From the NCBI RefSeq assembly GCF_018130825.1, contig NZ_JAFCJS010000007.1, positions 310,001 through 374,000 of the forward strand: 64,000 bases of DNA, given 5' to 3'. The position numbers were made by a program, and so were the translations under genes. Every line of letters begins with the position of its first letter. The stretch's first letter is position 1. This stretch comes from Bradyrhizobium liaoningense (GTDB lineage: Bacteria; Pseudomonadota; Alphaproteobacteria; Rhizobiales; Xanthobacteraceae). This document shows positions 1 through 8,613 of this stretch, piece by piece. Below the pieces are notes generated by a model that saw only the letters and a list, made by a program, of their open reading frames with translations, ran no database searches and had not been told where the DNA came from.

Positions 1-1433
1 CGCTGCAGAACTCGCCGCAATATGTCATCGCCTATTATGCGGTGATGCGGGCGGACGCCGTGATCGTGCCCGTCAACCCCATGAACAGGACCGCCGAGAT
101 CGCGTATCTCGCCGCGGATAGCGGCGCCGGGGTCGCGATCATCGGCAGTGAGCTGAGCGATGTGTTTGCGCCGCTGGTCGGGGATGCCATCGCGCATGCA
201 ATTGTCGCGCAGTATCGCGACGAGGTTCCAGCCGCGACACCCTATACACTGCCATCCTGCGTGACCGAAGCGCCGTCGGAGGTGCCGTCGTCGCCGGGTT
301 GGCATTCGTGGTCGCCCGCGATCGCGCAAGGCCTGCAGCCGGGTGCAATGGAGGCCGGGCCGGACGATCTGATGATCCTGCCCTATACCTCGGGGACGAC
401 AGGCAAGCCCAAGGCCTGCATGCATACCCATCGCAGCGCGCTGTTCACCGCCGTGTTGCAGGCGCGCTGGTATGGGCTCGATGGCAACGACGTGATGACC
501 GGCTTCATGCCGCTGTTCCATGTTGCGGGCATGCAGGGCTCGATGAATGCCGCCATCGTGACGGGTGCCACGCTGCTGCTGATGGCGCGCTGGGACAAGG
601 ATCTGCTGCCCGACCTGTTCGAGACCTATGGCGTCACGTTCTGGAACGCCGCGCCGACCATGATCGTGGACGTGCTTGCAAGCGCCAGCTTCCGCGGCAG
701 ATGCTTTGCAAAACTCAAGGTGCTGACCGGCGGCGGCGCCGCGATGCCGACCGCCGTCGCCGAGCGGCTGAAGGGGCGCTTCGGCCTCGATTTCGTCGAG
801 GGCTACGGCATGACTGAGACGATGTCGCCGACCCATCTCAACCCGATGGCCGCGCCGAAGCGGCAGTGCCTCGGCATTGCCGTGCAGGAGACCGACGCGA
901 GGGTCGTCGATCCCGAGAGCCTGATCGAGCTGGCTGACAACGTGGTCGGCGAGATCGTCGTGCACGGGCCGCAGGTGCTGCAGGGTTACTGGAACAGGCT
1001 GCAGGCGGATGCCGAGGCCTTCATCCAGCTCGACGGCAAGCGGTTCCTCCGCACGGGCGATCTCGGCTATCGCGATGCCGAAGGCTATTTCTTCGCCGTC
1101 GACCGCCTGAAGCGGATGATCAATGTTAGCGGCTTCAAGGTGTGGCCGGCCGAGGTGGAGGCGGCGATGTACCAGAACCGCGCCATCCGCGAGTGCTGCA
1201 TCGTCTCGGCGCCGGATGATTACCGGGGCGAGACCGTCAAGGCGCTGGTCGTGCTCGATGACGCCGCGCGTGCGACGACATCAGCGGACGACATCGTCGG
1301 CTGGGCCCGCAGCGCGATGGCGAGCTACAAGGCGCCGCGCGCCGTGGTCTTCGTCGAGTCCCTGCCGCGCACCGCCAGCAACAAGATCAACTGGCGGCTT
1401 TTGCAGGATGCCGAATGGGGGCGGACGGCATGA
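1..1433 (+). CDS. AMP-forming acyl-CoA synthetase (fatty acid/aryl-CoA ligase), 5' truncated
   Basis: Adenylate-forming ligase that activates a carboxylic acid as acyl-AMP and then as acyl-CoA. The reading frame is open from base 3, ahead of the first ATG at 42, and translates there into typical family sequence (LQNSPQYVIAYYAVMRADA), so the gene starts outside the window; 476 residues are visible. Motifs in order are the phosphate loop YTSGTTGKPKA (about 384-416), GYGMTET (about 802-822), RTGDLGY (about 1050-1070) and the C-terminal catalytic lysine in ASNKINW (AAG at 1383). The C-terminal swivel domain is complete. It precedes a carbamoylase-type amidase by about 100 bp, so it may be in the same transcription unit. 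The acid substrate cannot be read from the sequence. Confidence 0.93.
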   Translation, partial: LQNSPQYVIAYYAVMRADAVIVPVNPMNRTAEIAYLAADSGAGVAIIGSELSDVFAPLVGDAIAHAIVAQYRDEVPAATPYTLPSCVTEAPSEVPSSPGWHSWSPAIAQGLQPGAMEAGPDDLMILPYTSGTTGKPKACMHTHRSALFTAVLQARWYGLDGNDVMTGFMPLFHVAGMQGSMNAAIVTGATLLLMARWDKDLLPDLFETYGVTFWNAAPTMIVDVLASASFRGRCFAKLKVLTGGGAAMPTAVAERLKGRFGLDFVEGYGMTETMSPTHLNPMAAPKRQCLGIAVQETDARVVDPESLIELADNVVGEIVVHGPQVLQGYWNRLQADAEAFIQLDGKRFLRTGDLGYRDAEGYFFAVDRLKRMINVSGFKVWPAEVEAAMYQNRAIRECCIVSAPDDYRGETVKALVVLDDAARATTSADDIVGWARSAMASYKAPRAVVFVESLPRTASNKINWRLLQDAEWGRTA

Positions 1434-1536
1434 AAGCTGCTTGGCTGGAAAAGCGGTGCGAGGCTGCGTTATGCTGCGCGCGCCGGAACATCCCAGAAGC
1501 CGCCGCTTCCCCCGAGAGATCACCAGGAATTCGCTG

Positions 1537-2469
1537 ATGCGTATCGTCAATGTCGCCGCCGCCCAGATGGGCCCGATCCAGAAAGCCGACAGCCGCGAGG
1601 CCGTGGTCAAGCGCATGATCGCGCTGATGGACGAGGCCAAGAGCAAGGGCGCCGATTTGATCGTCTATCCCGAGCTGGCACTGACGACGTTCTTCCCGCG
1701 CTGGTACGTCGAGGACCGCTCGGAGTTCGACAACTGGTTCGAGCGGGAGATGCCGAACGCGGCGACCAGGCCGCTGTTCGAGCGCGCGGCGCAGCACGGG
1801 ATGGCGATGAATTTCGGCTATGCCGAGCTGACGCCTGATGGTCACCACTTCAACACCGCGATCCTCACCGACAAGTCCGGCAAGATCGTTGGCAAATACC
1901 GCAAGGTGCATTTGCCGGGCCACGTCGAATACGACACCAAGCGCTCGCACCAGCATCTGGAGAAGCGCTATTTCGAGCCGGGCGATCTCGGCTTCAACGT
2001 CTGGCGCGAGCTCGGCGGCATCATCGGCATGGCGATCTGCAACGATCGCCGCTGGCCCGAGACCTATCGCGTCATGGGCCTGCAGGGCGTCGAGATGGTG
2101 CTGATCGGCTACAACACGCCATCGGTAAATGCGGAGAAGAGCGAGGAGGGCATCGAAAAGCGCCTGTTCCATAATCGCCTCTCTGTGCAGGCGGGCGCCT
2201 ATCAGAACGCGACCTGGGTGGTCGCCGTCGGCAAGGCGGGCAATGAGGACGGCCATCCGCTGTTCGGCGGCAGCCTGATCGTCGATCCCAACGGCGAGAT
2301 CGTCGCCGAGGCCAAGACCGAGGACGACGAGGTGCTGGTTCACGCTTGCGACCTCGACGCCACGACCTTCGGCAAGACCACGATCTTCGATTTCGCCCGG
2401 CATCGCCGCATCGAGCATTACGGCCTGATCACCAGCCAGACCGGCGCGGTGCCGCCGCCGGAGAAGTGA
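1537..2469 (+). CDS. N-carbamoyl-D-amino acid hydrolase-like amidase (nitrilase superfamily)
   Basis: Cytoplasmic carbon-nitrogen hydrolase of 310 aa, close to the usual length of D-carbamoylases (about 304). The catalytic Glu-Lys-Cys triad is present: E46 in VYPEL, K123 in YRKVHLPG and C168 in ICNDRRWPE. The last motif and the HVEYD segment are typical of N-carbamoyl-D-amino acid amidohydrolase, which turns an N-carbamoyl amino acid into the free amino acid, CO2 and ammonia. The ATG at 1537 is chosen because the protein then begins MRIVNVAAAQMGP, the family N-terminus; a longer in-frame extension upstream is non-homologous. A hydantoinase and a hydantoin racemase lie 1-3 kb downstream, which supports a role in hydantoin or carbamoyl amino acid use. 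The exact substrate is inferred. Confidence 0.9.
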   Translation: MRIVNVAAAQMGPIQKADSREAVVKRMIALMDEAKSKGADLIVYPELALTTFFPRWYVEDRSEFDNWFEREMPNAATRPLFERAAQHGMAMNFGYAELTPDGHHFNTAILTDKSGKIVGKYRKVHLPGHVEYDTKRSHQHLEKRYFEPGDLGFNVWRELGGIIGMAICNDRRWPETYRVMGLQGVEMVLIGYNTPSVNAEKSEEGIEKRLFHNRLSVQAGAYQNATWVVAVGKAGNEDGHPLFGGSLIVDPNGEIVAEAKTEDDEVLVHACDLDATTFGKTTIFDFARHRRIEHYGLITSQTGAVPPPEK

Positions 2470-2474
2470 CGCCG

Positions 2475-3134
2475 ATGGCGGACAAGGGCATATCACTGCG
2501 TGAACTCGATCCGCGCGACCGCTACAAGCTGCTCTGCGGCGTGGTGGTGCCGCGGCCGATCGCGCTGGTGACGACGCTGGACGAGAATGGCGCGGTCAAT
2601 GCCGCGCCGTTCAGCTTCTTCAATGTCTTCTCGGAGAGCCCCGCGCTGATCGTGCTCGGGCTCCAGCACAAGCCGGATCACTCGCCGAAGGACACGACCC
2701 GCAACATCCATCGCGACGGCGAGTTCGTCGTGCACATGGTGGACGAGGCGCTGTCGGTCGCGATGAACGACTGTGCCGTCGACTTCCCCTCCGGCGACAG
2801 CGAGGTCGCCGCGACCGGGCTTGCCACGCTTCCCTCCGTCGACGTCAAAGTGCCGCGCCTTGCTGCTGCGCCCTTCGCGCTGGAATGCCGGCGTCATGTC
2901 GTGCTGAACTTCTCGCCGGATCGCGAGCTCTTAGTCGGTGAGGTGCTCAGGGTGCACGCCCGCGAGGGCCTCGTCGATGAAGCCAACATGTATGTCGATC
3001 TCGACGCCTACCGGCCGATCGGCCGCATGTTCGGCAATCTCTACACCACCCAGCGGGATACGTTTGCTTTGACGCGCGAGAGCCATGCGCAATGGCTCGC
3101 GCGCCAAGGCACAAAAGAGCTGAAGGACGCCTAG
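2475..3134 (+). CDS. flavin reductase-like FMN-binding split-barrel protein
   Basis: A 219-aa protein of the flavin reductase domain family (FMN-binding split barrel). The sequence VPRPIALVTTLDENG...NAAPFSFFNVFSESP is the characteristic flavin-contact region of the PRPIA/SFF subclass, which includes many uncharacterised oxidoreductases as well as NADH:FMN reductases. The ATG at 2475 follows the carbamoylase stop by 5 bp, so the two are co-transcribed. Its stop codon shares a CTAG tetranucleotide with the stop of the convergent racemase gene. It could supply reduced flavin to the FAD monooxygenase-like protein at 7058, but that pairing is inference. Confidence 0.85.
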   Translation: MADKGISLRELDPRDRYKLLCGVVVPRPIALVTTLDENGAVNAAPFSFFNVFSESPALIVLGLQHKPDHSPKDTTRNIHRDGEFVVHMVDEALSVAMNDCAVDFPSGDSEVAATGLATLPSVDVKVPRLAAAPFALECRRHVVLNFSPDRELLVGEVLRVHAREGLVDEANMYVDLDAYRPIGRMFGNLYTTQRDTFALTRESHAQWLARQGTKELKDA

Positions 3135-3793
3135 TGAGCCGAGAACTGCACCGTGCCCAGCGCCATGGTGACGGCCGCCTGTGTCGGGTCGATCACGGGA
3201 ATGCGCAGCGCGTCTTCGAGCGGACGGCGGTGGCGCGCCATGCCGGCGCAGCCCATCACGATGGCGCGGGCACCGTCCTCGTCGCGCAGCGCGCGACCGA
3301 TCTCGATCATCCTGGCGAGCGTGCCTTCGCCCGAAGCGGTTTCCGCAACGCTCATGTTGAGCGGCCGCTCGCCGGCAAGGCGTTCCGTCAGTCCCATCTG
3401 CCTGAGATAGCGCATGTGCCGCGGGATCGAGCGCTGCGCAATCGCGATGACACCAAAAGTCTCCGCCCGGGCGAGCGCCGTCAGCACGCCGCACTCGGCA
3501 ATGCCGAACACGGGGCGATCGGTGCCTTCACGGCAGACCTGAAGCCCGGGATCGCTGTAGCAGGCGATGACGAAGGCGGCAAAACTGTTGTCGCTTTCGA
3601 CCAGCTTTCGCAGCGGCATCGCAACGCTGTCGACGTCCGCCTGACTTTCAATGCCGAACGGACCCTCGGCCAGCGTCTGACAGACCACCTCCGGCCCGCC
3701 CTCGAAACCGAGCGGCTTCAGCGCATCCTCCAGCCCTTGCGTGACCTTTTGGTTGGAGTTCGGGTTGATGACGAGAATGCGCGGCCGGGACAT
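3131..3793 (-). CDS. hydantoin racemase / Asp-Glu racemase family protein
   Basis: A 220-aa cofactor-independent racemase of the Asp/Glu/hydantoin racemase superfamily. The N-terminal motif ILVINPNSN is diagnostic of the hydantoin racemase branch. The two catalytic cysteines are visible as C78 in ACYSDPG and C182 in GCAGMA, so a two-base racemisation is expected. It would interconvert D- and L-5-substituted hydantoins so that the D-specific hydantoinase and carbamoylase nearby can consume both. It is encoded opposite to its neighbours, overlaps the flavin reductase gene tail-to-tail by 4 bp, and is divergent from the hydantoinase with 56 bp between the starts. Allantoin racemase is an alternative within the same family. 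Confidence 0.88.
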   Translation of the reverse strand: MSRPRILVINPNSNQKVTQGLEDALKPLGFEGGPEVVCQTLAEGPFGIESQADVDSVAMPLRKLVESDNSFAAFVIACYSDPGLQVCREGTDRPVFGIAECGVLTALARAETFGVIAIAQRSIPRHMRYLRQMGLTERLAGERPLNMSVAETASGEGTLARMIEIGRALRDEDGARAIVMGCAGMARHRRPLEDALRIPVIDPTQAAVTMALGTVQFSAH

Positions 3794-3849
3794 GGTGGTC
3801 TTCCTGCGAATTTACGAGTACGTGCCTTGAGCCTATCACGGAGTGCCTC

Positions 3850-5319
3850 ATGACTGAACCCGCTTACGACCTGATCATCCGCGGCGGCCGCGTCGCCACC
3901 ACCACCGACGTCTTCGAGGCCGACGTCGCCATAACAGGCGAGACCATCGCCGCCATCGGCCGCGGGCTTCCCCCCGCCAAGCGCGAGATCGACGCGCGCG
4001 GCAAGCTGGTGCTGCCCGGCGGCGTCGACAGCCATGCCCATATCGAGCAGCTCTCGGCCGCCGGCATCATGAACGCCGACACGTTCGAGAGCGCGACGGT
4101 CTCCGCGGCGTTCGGCGGCACCACCACGGTGATTCCGTTCGCTGCCCAGCATGTCGGCATGAAGCTGCCGCAGGTGGTGGAGGATTATCACGCGCTGGCG
4201 AAGAAGGGCGCCGTGATCGACTACGCCTTTCACATGATCATCGCGGACGCGACCAAGGAGACGGTCGAGGAGCACATTCCCGCGCTGGTGAAGCAGGGGC
4301 ACGCCTCGATCAAGATCTTCATGACCTACGACCGCCTCAAGGTCGACGACGAGCCGCTGCTCGACATCCTGCTCGCCGCGCGCCAGTCCGGCGCGATGCT
4401 GTGCGCCCATGCCGAGAACCACGGCATCATCGCATGGATGGTGAAGCGCTTGCTTTCGCGCGGCTACACCATGCCGAAATACCACGCCGTCAGTCATGCC
4501 CGCGTGTCGGAAGCCGAGGCCTTCACCCGCCTGATCGGAATGGCCGCGCTGATCGACCAGCCGATCATGATCTTCCATGTCTCGACCGCCGAAGGCGCCA
4601 AGGTGATCCGCGACTCGCGCGGGCAGGGGCTCAAGGTGTTCGCGGAGACCTGTCCGCAATACCTGTTCCTCACCGCCAATGATCTCGACAAGCCCGGATC
4701 CGAGGGCGCCAAGTGGATGTGCAGCCCGCCGCCGCGCACGCATGCCGACCAGGAGGCGTTGTGGCAGGCGCTGTCGCTCGGCGATCTCCAGACCATTTCG
4801 TCGGATCATGCCCCCTATCGCTATGACGAGACCGGCAAGCTGCGCGCCGGCCCCAATCCCAATTTCAAGCAGGTCGCCAACGGCCTGCCGGGACTGGAGC
4901 TGCGATTGCCGCTGCTGTTCGACGCGATGGTGTCGAAGGGGCGCTTGGGCCTGGAAAAATTCGTCGAGCTGACCGCGACCGCGCCGGCAAAGATCTACAA
5001 TCTGCATCCGCGCAAGGGCTCGATCGCCGTCGGCGCCGATGCCGATATCGCGATCTGGGATCCCAACCGCGAGAAGGTGATCGCCGACGAGATGATGCAC
5101 GATCTCACCGGCTACACGCCGTTCGCAGGCCGCAAGCTGAAGGGCTGGCCGGTGTCGGTGCTGTCGCGCGGACGCGTGATCGTCGAGGGCAACAAGTGTC
5201 TCGCGAGCGCCGGCAGCGGCAAATTCCTGGCGCGCAGCGGCGGCGAGGCGGCAAAGCCCACCGGCCGGCTCGTCGCCGACATGGATCCGGAACGGAATTT
5301 CGGAGCAAAACTGCTGTGA
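3850..5319 (+). CDS. D-hydantoinase / dihydropyrimidinase family cyclic amidohydrolase
   Basis: A 489-aa cyclic amidohydrolase that opens hydantoin or dihydropyrimidine rings to N-carbamoyl amino acids. The binuclear metal site is complete: H62 and H64 in DSHAHIEQ, carboxylated K155 in SIKIFMTYDR, H187 in CAHAENH, H243 in FHVST and D319 in SSDHAPY. The SSDHAPY and PNPNFK segments are typical of hydantoinase/dihydropyrimidinase rather than dihydroorotase or allantoinase. The first metal motif reads HAHIEQ, a variant of the more common HTHxx. The start ATG at 3850 is preceded by GGAG. With the racemase at 3131 and the carbamoylase at 1537 it could form the three-enzyme hydantoin-to-amino-acid route. 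Substrate range is not determined by sequence. Confidence 0.92.
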   Translation: MTEPAYDLIIRGGRVATTTDVFEADVAITGETIAAIGRGLPPAKREIDARGKLVLPGGVDSHAHIEQLSAAGIMNADTFESATVSAAFGGTTTVIPFAAQHVGMKLPQVVEDYHALAKKGAVIDYAFHMIIADATKETVEEHIPALVKQGHASIKIFMTYDRLKVDDEPLLDILLAARQSGAMLCAHAENHGIIAWMVKRLLSRGYTMPKYHAVSHARVSEAEAFTRLIGMAALIDQPIMIFHVSTAEGAKVIRDSRGQGLKVFAETCPQYLFLTANDLDKPGSEGAKWMCSPPPRTHADQEALWQALSLGDLQTISSDHAPYRYDETGKLRAGPNPNFKQVANGLPGLELRLPLLFDAMVSKGRLGLEKFVELTATAPAKIYNLHPRKGSIAVGADADIAIWDPNREKVIADEMMHDLTGYTPFAGRKLKGWPVSVLSRGRVIVEGNKCLASAGSGKFLARSGGEAAKPTGRLVADMDPERNFGAKLL

Positions 5320-5335
5320 CGGTGGATCGCGCGCG

Positions 5336-6310
5336 ATGAAGGTTGTCATCTTCGGCGGTGCCGGGTTCGTCGGCCTCAACGTTGCGGAGGCGCTGCTCGC
5401 GCGCGGCCACGACGTGATGCTGCATGACCGCGCGGAGTTGCCGCCGACCGCGCGGCGATCTCTGGCCGACTACGGCACGCAGCTCCAGGCCGTGCAGGGT
5501 GACATCACCGACGCAGATGCCATCGATGCCCTCATCGCCAGCGGCTGCGACGCGATCGTGCTCGGCGCTGCGGTCACGGCCGGCGACGCGCTCGAGCGTG
5601 CCTCCACCGCGCGCGTTCTCGAAATCAATGTGATGGCGCAGATTCCGATCCTGCTCTCTGCGATCCGTCATGGCGTCCGCCGTGTCGTCAATCTCTCGTC
5701 GGCCTCGGCCTACGGCGCGGCTGGCGCGCGGGTCGACGTTCTGGACGAGGAGACGCCCTGTGATCCCGTCTCGTTCTACGCCATCAGCAAGTTCACCTCG
5801 GAACGATCGGTCGCGCGCCATGCTGAGCTCTTTGGCGGCGATTTCCTGAGCGTGCGGCTGACGGCGGTGTTCGGGCCGTGGGAACGCCCCGGTTCAGTGC
5901 GCGATACGCCGAGCCTCCAGTATCAGATCCTGGCCGCATTCGCTCGCGGTGAGCCGGCAATCATGCCGGAGCCGGGTCGGCGGGACTGGACCTACGCGCC
6001 GGACGCTGCCGAAGCTGTCGCCATCCTGGTCGAAGCCGAGCGTCCTCGTCACCGGCTGTACAACATTTCGAACGGTGCGGCGTGGCCCGCATTGCAATGG
6101 GGCGAGGCGTTCGCGGCGTTGCATCCTGGCCTTGAGTGCCGGCTCGCGGCGCCCGGCGAGAAGACGGCCATCAAGCTGCATGGGCCTTATCGCGCGCCAC
6201 TTTCAGTGACGCGGATGGCGGATGAATTCGGCTGGCGCGCGCGGTTCGGCTGCGCCGAGTCTGCCGCGGCGATGAGCGCCTGGCTGAAGCAGCACAAGGA
6301 GTGGATCTGA
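5336..6310 (+). CDS. NAD-dependent epimerase/dehydratase family protein (extended SDR)
   Basis: A 324-aa extended short-chain dehydrogenase. The nucleotide motif GGAGFVG lies at residues 7-13, D31 at the end of strand 2 favours NAD over NADP, and the catalytic Y148xxxK152 is in FYAISKF preceded by the SSASAYG motif (121-127). It starts 16 bp after the hydantoinase stop and is followed 1 bp later by another SDR, so it is part of the same operon. Sugar-nucleotide epimerases share this fold, but no polysaccharide genes are near. A role in oxidising or epimerising a product of the hydantoin block is possible but unproven. Confidence 0.86.
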   Translation: MKVVIFGGAGFVGLNVAEALLARGHDVMLHDRAELPPTARRSLADYGTQLQAVQGDITDADAIDALIASGCDAIVLGAAVTAGDALERASTARVLEINVMAQIPILLSAIRHGVRRVVNLSSASAYGAAGARVDVLDEETPCDPVSFYAISKFTSERSVARHAELFGGDFLSVRLTAVFGPWERPGSVRDTPSLQYQILAAFARGEPAIMPEPGRRDWTYAPDAAEAVAILVEAERPRHRLYNISNGAAWPALQWGEAFAALHPGLECRLAAPGEKTAIKLHGPYRAPLSVTRMADEFGWRARFGCAESAAAMSAWLKQHKEWI

Positions 6311-6311
6311 G

Positions 6312-7061
6312 ATGCGGCTGAAGGGGCGCACGGCCATCATCACGGGCGCAGGTTCCGGTATAGGCCGCGCCAGCGCAAAGCTGTTTGCAGAGGAGGGCGC
6401 TCGGCTCGCTCTGGTCGATCGCGATGCTGCGGGCCTTGCCGAGACGCACAGTCTGGTTGGCGACGCAACAACGCATGTCGGCGACGTCGGTGATGCCGCC
6501 TTCGCCGAGACCGTCGTCGGTGAAGTCATCGCACGATACGGCCGGCTCGACATCCTGATGACGGCGGCCGGCTTCTCCTGCGGCGGCACGGTGCTGACCA
6601 CGAGCCCGGACGACTGGGACGCGGTGTTTCGCGCCAATGTCGGCGGCACCTGGTTGTGGGCGCGGGCGGCGGTGCCGCAGATGCAGCGGGCGAAGAGCGG
6701 CTCGATCATCACCTTGGCATCGCAGCTCGCGATTGCCGGAGGCAAGGGCAACAGCGCCTACATCGCTGCCAAGGGCGCGATCGTCAGCCTGACACGGACG
6801 ATGGCGGTGGATTTCGCCACGGACGGCATTCGCGTCAATGCGATTGCGCCGGGCGCGATCGATACGCCGATGCTTCGCCGCAGCTTTGCCCGTCACGCCA
6901 ATTCGGACGAGGTGCGCGAAGCCTCGCGCAACCGCCACGCCATGAAGCGGTTCGGCGCGGCCGAGGAGATCGCGCAGACCGCGCTGCATCTGGCCAGCGA
7001 TGCGTCGTCCTTCACGACCGGCACCGTGATGGTGGTTGACGGAGGCTGGCTCGCGGCATGA
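6312..7061 (+). CDS. SDR family oxidoreductase
   Basis: A 249-aa classical short-chain dehydrogenase/reductase. TGAGSGIG at 11-18 binds the cofactor, D36 suggests NAD(H), and the catalytic tetrad N109, S137, Y150 and K154 is intact. The usual NNAG structural motif reads TAAG at 84-87. The C-terminal VNAIAPGAIDTPM segment is typical of the FabG-like group. It begins 1 bp after the preceding stop and its own stop overlaps the next start by ATGA, so it is translationally coupled to the flavin monooxygenase. The substrate is unknown; an alcohol or hydroxy acid from the local pathway is an inference. Confidence 0.9.
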   Translation: MRLKGRTAIITGAGSGIGRASAKLFAEEGARLALVDRDAAGLAETHSLVGDATTHVGDVGDAAFAETVVGEVIARYGRLDILMTAAGFSCGGTVLTTSPDDWDAVFRANVGGTWLWARAAVPQMQRAKSGSIITLASQLAIAGGKGNSAYIAAKGAIVSLTRTMAVDFATDGIRVNAIAPGAIDTPMLRRSFARHANSDEVREASRNRHAMKRFGAAEEIAQTALHLASDASSFTTGTVMVVDGGWLAA

Positions 7062-8494
7062 GTGAGGCGCTCACCCAGCTCGAAGCCGATATTCGCACTG
7101 ATCTTGCGATGATCGCGCATCCCCACGCTGCCTGGCTCGAACCCACGACCGGGCCGGATGGCAAGCCCGCGCTGGATGTCCTCATCATCGGTGCCGGCCA
7201 GTCCGGCATCGCCATCGGCTTCGGCCTGATGCGCTCCCGCGTCAGCAACATCCTGCTGCTCGACAAGGCCGAGGCGGGCAAGGAGGGGCCGTGGCTCACC
7301 TATGCCCGCATGCCGACGCTGCGCAGCCCGAAGGACTACACCGGTCCTGATCTCGATATCCCGAGCCTGACCTACCAGTCCTGGCATGAAGCCCGCTTCG
7401 GCAAGGAGAGCTGGCAGACGTTGAACCTGATCCTGAAAGAGCATTGGGCGGAGTACCTGCTGTGGCTGCGGCGCACGATCGGCCTGCCGGTGCGCAATGC
7501 TTGCGAGCTCCTGGAGATCGCGCCTGCATCTGACGGCTTGCTCGCCGCGCGCGTGAAGCGGGCGGGCGAGGTCGAGACCCTCTACGCCCGCAAGATCGTG
7601 CTGGCGACAGGGCAGGAGGGCATGGGCAACTGGATGATTCCGGAGCAGCTGGCGCATCTGCCGGCGAGCTCGGTCGCGACCGTCGCCGACGACATCGATT
7701 TCGAAAGCCTTCGCGGCAAGCGCGTCGCCGTCATCGGCGCCGGCGCTTCCGCCTTCGACAATGCGGCAACCGCGCTGGAGGCGGGCGCCGCCGAGGTGCA
7801 CCTGCTGTGCCGCCGTGCGCAGATCCAGGTGATCCAGCCCTATCGCTGGCTGACGTTCCGCGGGTTCCTGCGCCATCTCAGCGATCTCGACGATGCCTGG
7901 CGCTGGCGCTTCATGCGAAAAATCCTCGAGATGCGCGAGGGATTTCCGCAACCGACCTATGACCGCTGCGCGCGTCACGCCAGTTTCACATTGCACGAGG
8001 GCGCGCCGGTCGAAGCCGCGCGTGAGACCGGCAAGGGTGTTGAACTGCAGACGCCGCGCGGCGCCATCACCGCCGATTTCATCATCTGCGGCACCGGCAT
8101 CGACATGAACTTTGCCGGCCGCGGCGAGCTCTCCAATTTCGCCGGCAACGTCGCCACCTGGGCCGACCGCTATCATCCGCCGGAGGACGAGCGCAACGAA
8201 CGGCTCGGCCGCTTTCCCTATCTTGCCGATGATTATGCCTTCACCGAGCGCGTGCCGGGAGAGACACCCTGGATCTCCGACATCCATCTCTTTGCCATCG
8301 CCTCCACCATGAGCTTCGGTCCGTCGGGATCGTCGATCAATGCGATGACGACCGCCGTTCCAAAGCTGGTCCACGGCCTGACGCGCGGCCTGTTCCGCGC
8401 CGATATCGCGCGCCACTGGGACTCGCTCAGCGCCTATGACGTGCCACAGGCCGTGGTCGCGCGGCCGGCGCGAAAAATGGAGGAATCGCTGTGA
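7058..8494 (+). CDS. flavin-containing monooxygenase-like NAD(P)/FAD oxidoreductase
   Basis: A 478-aa class B-like flavoprotein monooxygenase. The FAD dinucleotide-binding motif GAGQSG is at 45-50 and a second Rossmann motif for NAD(P)H, GAGASA, at 227-232; the spacing of about 180 residues is that of FMO, N-hydroxylating and Baeyer-Villiger enzymes. The ATGQEG segment between them matches the family ATG motif. The start overlaps the upstream SDR stop (ATGA). It is the last gene of the 3850-8494 operon and lies just ahead of an ABC importer. N-hydroxylation, S-oxidation and Baeyer-Villiger oxidation are all possible; nothing in the sequence decides among them. Confidence 0.87.
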   Translation: MSEALTQLEADIRTDLAMIAHPHAAWLEPTTGPDGKPALDVLIIGAGQSGIAIGFGLMRSRVSNILLLDKAEAGKEGPWLTYARMPTLRSPKDYTGPDLDIPSLTYQSWHEARFGKESWQTLNLILKEHWAEYLLWLRRTIGLPVRNACELLEIAPASDGLLAARVKRAGEVETLYARKIVLATGQEGMGNWMIPEQLAHLPASSVATVADDIDFESLRGKRVAVIGAGASAFDNAATALEAGAAEVHLLCRRAQIQVIQPYRWLTFRGFLRHLSDLDDAWRWRFMRKILEMREGFPQPTYDRCARHASFTLHEGAPVEAARETGKGVELQTPRGAITADFIICGTGIDMNFAGRGELSNFAGNVATWADRYHPPEDERNERLGRFPYLADDYAFTERVPGETPWISDIHLFAIASTMSFGPSGSSINAMTTAVPKLVHGLTRGLFRADIARHWDSLSAYDVPQAVVARPARKMEESL

Positions 8495-8613
8495 TCATCC
8501 ATGCGCCGCCGCGACGACGCGTCCCCAAAAACGCCCCATGAGACTGGCGCGCAACTTGCTTCTTTCTTCACCTGCCTTGCTGGCGTTCTCGTTCGAAATT
8601 CAGGGAAAAACCA

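Noticed and set aside
3718..5379. A 553-codon open frame opposite the hydantoinase gene.
   Set aside because: Antisense shadow of a clear hydantoinase; composition is rich in Arg, Gly and His with no recognisable domain.
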